From Chara braunii (lineage: Eukaryota; Streptophyta; Charophyceae; Charales; Characeae), in the NCBI GenBank assembly GCA_003427395.1, contig BFEA01000196.1, forward strand, positions 121,321-144,450: DNA of 23,130 nt, written 5' to 3'. The notes under the pieces are model-generated. The model did not search any database, was not told the origin of the DNA, and saw only the letters and a program-made list of their open reading frames with translations. Positions 17,770 through 23,130 of the stretch are shown here, one piece after another (the stretch's first letter is position 1; each line of letters begins with the position of its first letter). The position numbers and the translations under genes are program-made.

Positions 17770-19044
17770 ATGACAAGCTCAATGATTGAAGATATGAAGG
17801 TCAGTGGTCGTGCCACTGGCATTGTAAGAACACCCAATAACCGTTTTGCAGCAGGAAGGGCAAGTTTTAATGGAGCTGGAAAAGCAAGTATGAGTCCTGG
17901 GGGTGGGCCAAGAACAGGAAGAGAGGGTACAGAGAGAGGCGTGATGATTCGCACACCATCCGGTGTTGTGGATAGGGGAAATGGTGCTGTAGATAGAGGT
18001 ACAAGGAGGTTTCACGTCAGGTCAAATAGTGGTGTAGGTTTCAGGGATGTAACATCGGTGCCATCGGGTAGAGGGGGAGGCAGTGGAGGGTTGGGTGATA
18101 GAAGCAGGAGGGTAATTAGAGAACCTTATGGAGGGGGAAGCTTAAGACTGGATGAAAGGGTCGATGGGGGTACAAATGACAGAGCTGGTACTGTAGATGA
18201 GGTAATTAAAACGAATAGGGGAGCAACGAATTCAGACCGGGATGGACGGAATGATTCTTAGAGTCTGTCTTCAGCGGTTTCAAGTTCTAGAGCAGCTCAG
18301 AACATGGTGTGGTCAAGAACTTGGGACAGCAGTGCTTGGCGGCAAGGAATAGCTGTGGAGGATGAAGGAACGGTGGAGAACCATTCCCGCCGAGAGAACA
18401 GTTCAGATGCAAGGGAGCCAACATTGAGGGTTTCATCGTTCCTGGGTCGGGCCGGCGATGGACTTACGGCTCGGAGCAACAACCAGCCAAATGGGGCTGT
18501 GGTGTCGCCAAAACCCACTGGATCCCCTTGGAGACCAAATCCACTTTCGGGAAACAACCTGGGCGGTTCTACTCTATGGACACTATCGCTAAGCAGGAAT
18601 AGACAGCAGCAACTGGCGGTGAGCACTGCATCCTCCCCACCTCCATCGTCGTCAACCAGATCGTTATCGCTTGCACAGCCTCCGACAGGTGGCTCCCCCC
18701 TTTCAACACCTCCAAGGGCAGGTTCAAGTCCTGGTCCACGTCCTCGAAGTGCATATGCAGACGGGGGCAAAGTCCGTTCCATGATCAGCGCACCAAGCCC
18801 TACTCATCAACTTGCTTCTTCTTCCGTTCCTGCGCCCTTGGTTTCCCAGCCACCTGTCTCCAGCATGAGCCCCCGGGTGCTTGCAAGACATGTGAGGGTA
18901 CTCTACAACTGCTGATTGCAGTAGAGATTCATCAATGCCAAGCAAGAGGCACTCGTGAAGGCTCAGCGAAATCTTGCTGAGGTCGGTTGCTGTCTTCTTT
19001 CGACTATCAGCAAGCTAACATTGTGCTGCATTTGCACCTCCTGA
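17770..19044 (+). pseudogene. QWRF-motif (DUF566/AUG8-EDE1 family) gene fragment with three stops
   Basis: A single frame with no introns encodes a Ser/Arg/Gly/Pro-rich, disordered N-terminal region (RTPSGVVDRG; SPPPSSSTRSLSL; SPGPRPRSAYADGG). It leads into RVLARHVRVLYNC, stop, LQ, stop, RFINAKQEALVKAQRNLAEV. This is the signature LYNxLLQWRFxNA block of plant QWRF proteins, microtubule-binding augmin-subunit-8 relatives, with stops replacing the L and the invariant W. Stops are TAG 18259-18261, TGA 18913-18915, TAG 18922-18924 and a final TGA 19042-19044. Homology fades after the motif, so the C-terminal helices are missing. It abuts the truncated repeat A head, suggesting capture or retroposition next to that repeat. 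No poly(A) tail was found. Confidence 0.75.
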
Positions 19045-19514
19045 GCCCTCCATTCGGAGGTGGGGAGGATGAAAAAAAGAGAAGAGTAAAAAAAACGGAC
19101 CTTCTTTCATTCTGCGGAGTGCCAGGCTGGTTCCTTTTCTACTAGCAAGTTCAAACACACATCAAAGGCACATATGCTTCTTCTCACAGTGATGCTAAGG
19201 TCTCTGCCTCACATACGAGTTGTCAACTATATCTGTATCTAAGTGTTTGTCACTGCGATGACTCTTTTTGAGGTTTAGTGTCGTCGAACCTTTGCCCTTT
19301 GATGCAAGTGGCGATTTTTATGAGCGGAGTTTCTGCCGTAACACGAAACAGGGCGATTTTGTTTCGCCACGCACACCTGGGCTTAGCGTAATTTCACCTC
19401 AGTATGTGTGAGCTTTCTACGTCCCTCTCTTTCACCCTGTCTTCTGCGGATCCAACCTCAATTATTTCTGATGGAGAACTCACAGGGCCCGTGTGCAAGC
19501 TTTTTACGTTCTCC
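19045..19514. other. Unassigned sequence with a weak internal repeat of C
   Basis: No gene is recognised. Bases 19405-19500 (CTTTCTACGTCCCTCTCTTTCACC..., ACTCACAGGGCC) look like a diverged partial copy of the repeat C sequence that follows. Confidence 0.4.
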
Positions 19515-19716
19515 CTTTCACCTCGGTTTCTGCTGATCCAGGCCAAATGCTGTAGACGGAGAATATTACAGGGCCAGTGCTGCTCAGGAGACCAAACTGA
19601 CCCCCCTGGGAGGAAGATGAGACCACTGCCCTATCGTCCGGCTGCGACCTTTCGCAGGTACTGACTACAGGGAAGGCAAACAGGCCTGATGGGTGCGCGA
19701 AAAGATGTAACTGGCT
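19515..19716 (+). repeat. Repeat C, copy 1
   Basis: Matches 22713-22914 in the same orientation at high identity, including CCAGGCCAAATGCTGTAGACGG, GGGAGGAAGATGAGACC, CCTATCGTCCGGCTGC and AAACAGGCCTGA. No coding capacity is evident. Confidence 0.85.
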
Positions 19717-19784
19717 GCCTCATGCAATGCATGACCTGTATCCATGATCATTTGCAGGCAGGTGCATCGGTCTTTGTCGATTCT

Positions 19785-19973
19785 GACAGGTCACCATGGG
19801 GCGGGCCTTCATCCGGGTCGCCAAGTGTCGAAAGTAGTCTGAGTTTTTAGTTGTACGATGTTCCATGATTGGTCTCTGTTATTTTTGGCAGGTCAACCAG
19901 GGGAGGTCTTTCATCGGGATCATCAGGTTCTTGATAGCAGTCCAAGTTTAGCTATAAGACATCCCAGAATGAC
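19785..19973 (+). repeat. About 102-bp tandem duplication, diverged
   Basis: Unit 1 from GACAGGTCACCATGGGG (19785) and unit 2 from GGCAGGTCAACCAGGGG (19887). They share TTCATC-GGG-TC-CAAG, AGT-TGAGTTT and CATGATTG/AGAATGAC blocks. The second copy is diverged throughout. Confidence 0.6.
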
Positions 19974-20112
19974 TCGACTTATGCCTCCATCAGAACATAG
20001 GAAATAACAGCAGGTTGCTTGAACCAGCATCACATACTGGAAAGCGGTATTGCGGCCTCACCGAAACGGACATTTGAGGCCACCGGGGTCATGAGGGTCA
20101 GTGGCAAAAACT

Positions 20113-20660
20113 GCAGGAGTAGCACTTCATAAAACAAGCGAGGTAATGGCAGAGGGCTCAACATTATAGGTCTCGTCACTCTTTATTTACCATGAGATGG
20201 ATGTTTTACTACAGTGCAAAAAGAATCTGGTGGATCCTCGTTTCAACTCTCTACTCATTATCAGCAGCTGTTATCGCATCAACGGCACCAACGACAACCC
20301 GTGTACAACAAGAGAAAAAACACACGTAGTTTTAGGAACAACCGCGTTATCGGTTACATCAGGTGGAAGGGAGCCGAGGTGGCTGCATGCAGCGACCACG
20401 GGGCCGAACACAATATCATATAACGGGGCGACAACAGCAGCGGGAAGGTAAAGGATCCAGAGGACAAGTTCCATATTGTCAGACTGTGTAGATGGGCAAC
20501 AACGAGTGCATCTGAATGCGGAGAATAGTGCGTCGAAACAGAAACTAGCGGCCGTGTCATAGAGCCGGGGAACATGGTCGCAGGCGGCGCGGACCGTATT
20601 TTCTTTCGGGAGAAGCCACAAATCCGCCCCTCGTCACCCAGGAGAATGTGCCTCCAGCGG
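20113..20660 (+). mobile_element. Repeat B, copy 2 (5' truncated)
   Basis: Aligns with 17195-17740 from CAGGAGTAGCACTTCATAAAAC onward. It lacks the first ~50 bases of B. It runs directly into repeat A copy 2, showing that B-A is a real junction and not a chance neighbour. Confidence 0.75.
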
Positions 20661-21585
20661 CCTGACTTAGTTGGTTAGGTACGCAAGTGCCATCTAGGAG
20701 GTTGCAGGTTCACGCCCCACAACCGCTTGTGGCAGACTCAGTGCTAACCAGTGGTGATAGTGCGCTTAATACCTCCGATTAGAATTAGCAGGGTCTTTGG
20801 CCAACATGGGTGTGAGGGTGAGCGCGAGTGGGTTGTGTGTGGTGGGGGACAATGAAAAGGGAGACGCAGCTACCGACAAAATGCCCGTTCTTTGTGTTAG
20901 CCGGACCCTCGTCGGCGGCCTCCTCACCCCATCCTTCATCAACACGGTTGGGGGGGGGGGGCAACATGCATTCCCTCTGATGGCTGAAGGGGTCCCCTGT
21001 GTAAAGCTGAGGAGTACCGGTAGGAAGGTAGTGAAGGTGAATTGAAAGAACACAAAAAATGATGAGAGGTTCGAGGAAAGATTTAGCCTAGTTTACGAAG
21101 GGGAGGGGGGGGGGGAATGTGCAGGAAACCGGGGCCAACGTCCTGTGGTCAGTGTTTGTGGTCGGGGAAACGTATGAAACTTGCTGTATCATGGAATGCC
21201 AGCGTACACAGTTGTTTTTTTTGTTCTGCTTTATACAAAAGGAATGACTTTTTTTGTAGTAGTCGGAAAACGGGTCCGTCGGCCCTTCCATATTTGGCAC
21301 GTTGATGTGGAGTCGGGCGAGGCACCCCCAATCGGGCCCATCTTCAACTGCAGCCTGAGAAGCACCTAAGTAAGAGAGGGCTAACCAATTATAGGAAATA
21401 GCGATCGAAAACGTCATCTTCTTGCTACTAATTTGAGCAATTTCACAAACAGAGTTTACAGTTGAAAGCCAAGTCCCTGCAGCCAATGCGACCAGAATCT
21501 ATCCTCGTCGTATTCGTAATACAAGTAGACAAAAAAACTCAAAAACACCACGCGGGACTGCACAGGGAAAAGACAGAAAAAAACA
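20661..21585 (+). mobile_element. Repeat A, copy 2 (tRNA-like head)
   Basis: Homologous to 746-1735. The A box is TGACTTAGTTGG at 20663-20674 (one mismatch) and the B box is GGTTCACGCCC at 20707-20717 (one mismatch). The 30-A tract of copy 1 is replaced here by a GGGGAGGGGGG-type purine run near 21100. The junction to B is intact at 21585/21586, which makes it the empty-site reference for the Helitron insertion. Confidence 0.75.
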
Positions 21586-22085
21586 CGTAAATCAACAACT
21601 TCGTTTGAGGACAAGGTAGGATGTCAGAGACCGTGATGACCAGAAGAAGCAATGCACAAATTAAGTGGGGTAATGACAGAGAACGCAGTATTACAAGTCT
21701 TGTCACTGTTTATTATCATGAGATTGATGTCTTTCTGTTTTGGAAAAGAATTTGGTCGATCCTCGTTTCTTCTCTCTACGCATTATCAGTAGTCACAGTC
21801 GCATAAGTGGCAACAACGACAACCGGTGTACAGCAAGAGAAAAAACATCCGTGGTTTTAGGAAAAGCTGCGTTATCAGGCACAACAACTGGAAGGGAGCT
21901 GGAGTGGCTGCATGTAGCGACCACACGCCTGAATGGAATATCATATAGCAGGGCAGCGGCAGCAGTGATAAGATAGAGGACACGGAGGACGGGTTCAATA
22001 TTTTCAGACCGTGTGGACAGCCAACAGCGAGTACATCTGAATGCGGCAAACAGTGCGTCGAAATAGAAACCAGCGGTCGTGTCAC
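21586..22085 (+). mobile_element. Repeat B, copy 3 (3' truncated)
   Basis: Aligns with 17145 onward from CGTAAATC to CGGTCGTGTCACAG near 22085, then homology stops about 100 bases short of the full unit. It is the most diverged B copy. Confidence 0.7.
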
Positions 22086-22712
22086 AGGCCACTTGTTTTA
22101 AAGCTGATGCGTGGGCGATGCGTGACTTTGTCCTGATGGTCCCCGCTTCCTGTATGTCTGTGACCATTTTCATTTTGACGTTTGCGCATGTTTACTGTGG
22201 AAGGCACAGCGAAGTGATGAACGAAAAGCGAGGGTTTCTGGTGTTCCGGGCCTGGGTCTCCTAGAAACCCTGAAACCAGTGAACGTTTTTTGCATGCACG
22301 GGTGCCGACGATGAAGAGAACGTATGAGGATCTCGTAGTCTGTCTAGTGCGCCTTTCGTTCCCCCCGCGGCGTGGGACTTGCTCGGAATTTGGGCCAGCT
22401 GTCATAATTGCACTGTAATTCCAACGTGTCGTTTCTCGGCCGCCCCGTTCAAGACTCTGCTGCTCTGTTGGACAGGCGTGAGATCCTTTCTGTGTTTAGC
22501 CGGCGACAACCAGGGCAATGGGAACATCGTGGCGGTGGTGGAATCTACTCTTTTGGTTCGGAGCATGGCAAGGCCACGCTGGAGCAAAAAAATTTTCTTG
22601 TGCATTCGGCGTCATGCTTTCGACGGTGTGCGCCAATAGAATTTTGCCTGTCTGACAGCCTTGCTAAGTTTCTGATGGTCAGAGNTTCGGATGGAGTAGA
22701 ACAACAAAAGGG
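22086..22712. other. Unassigned sequence
   Basis: No gene is recognised. GGGTTTCT (about 22230) and AGAAACCC (about 22262) form one perfect 8-bp inverted pair. An ambiguous base occurs at 22685. Confidence 0.45.
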
Positions 22713-22914
22713 CTTTCACCTCGGTTCCTGCTAATCCAGGCCAAATGCTGTAGACGGAGAATTTTACAGGGCCANTGTTGCTCAGGGGAGCAAACTGACT
22801 CCCCTGGGAGGAAGATGAGACCGTGCCCTATCGTCCGGCTGCAACCTTTTGCAACTGCTGATTACAGGGGAGCCAAACAGGCCTGACGGGTGTGCGAAGA
22901 GATGTAACAGGCTC
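22713..22914 (+). repeat. Repeat C, copy 2
   Basis: Direct repeat of 19515-19716, with one ambiguous base at 22775. The remaining 22915-23130 shows no recognisable feature. Confidence 0.85.
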
Positions 22915-23130
22915 GCCGTTTGTTCACGGGGTAGCGCCTCTGGGCCATTTGATCTCTGCCAGGTTCGAAGCAAAGCAGGCAACAAAAAGGTTCGGGCGCC
23001 AAGTTTTGGTCTCTTCCGGGGAGAGAAATTGTTTTCTGCGAGAAAACGCTCGTGATTGTAAACGTTTAAAGTACCCATGCATATTTGCAACCTGTTCAGA
23101 CTCGTTGGACTTGTAGGCCGCATGCCCTGC

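Noticed and set aside
18297-18782. Minus-strand 161-residue frame
   Set aside because: It is the antisense shadow of the QWRF-like frame, whose motif is on the plus strand.
19880-19930. Minus-strand CTGATGA followed closely by GAAA
   Set aside because: The seven bases between cannot form stem II and there is no matching stem III.
20113-22085. LTR retrotransposon with B as LTRs around A
   Set aside because: B lacks TG...CA ends, no primer-binding site was found next to it, and copy 3 is truncated. Tandem B-A order fits better, though the LTR reading is not fully excluded.

Overview
The window looks like repeat-rich nuclear DNA from the plant lineage (land plant or streptophyte alga). The main evidence is a broken copy of a QWRF-motif gene (DUF566/AUG8-EDE1 family, known from plants) at about 17.77-19.04 kb. 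Large nested transposons, long A and GA tracts, tRNA-headed repeats and intron-like signals agree with this. No intact housekeeping gene is visible. All positions, alignments and reading frames were worked out by eye.

Layout: (1) 1-1735 holds microsatellites, a 74-bp duplication and one copy of repeat A, which has Pol III-like boxes. (2) 1736-17144 is a minus-strand Helitron of about 9 kb that has been expanded to 15.4 kb by a nested insertion. It carries a Rep domain (13534-16397), a PIF1-type helicase (4276-7074), a Ulp1/C48-like cysteine protease (3366-4340) and an unrecognised 280-residue frame (2236-3078). The Helitron split an A-B repeat unit: A lies at 746-1735 and B resumes at 17145. 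An uninterrupted A-B junction at 21585/21586 serves as the empty-site reference. (3) 7075-13533 is a 6.46-kb insertion inside the Rep-helicase reading frame, flanked by an 8-bp duplication (GGCCGATG). Removing it restores one reading frame across the Rep-helicase junction. (4) 17145-22085 contains further A and B repeats around the QWRF pseudogene. (5) 22086-23130 holds a second copy of repeat C and otherwise unassigned sequence.

The most unusual part is the insertion. On its minus strand at 8572-8628 is a textbook type III hammerhead ribozyme: CUGAUGA and GAAA core, GUC cleavage triplet, a 7-bp stem III and closed stems I and II. A degenerate second copy lies about 300 bp away. The ribozyme sits within roughly 2 kb (7.9-9.94 kb) made largely of consecutive, different, mostly perfect short hairpins. 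On the plus strand the same insertion has a TATA-like box, a 54-bp tandem repeat and two or three unrecognised small frames with splice-like borders (11874-12865). No transposase, reverse transcriptase or terminal inverted repeat was recognised in it.

The Helitron is decayed but not scrambled. Its Rep-helicase frame has eight in-frame stops and no frameshift, and the Ulp1 frame has one stop. Every stop can be explained by a single C-to-T change on one strand, the pattern expected of a heavily methylated silenced transposon.
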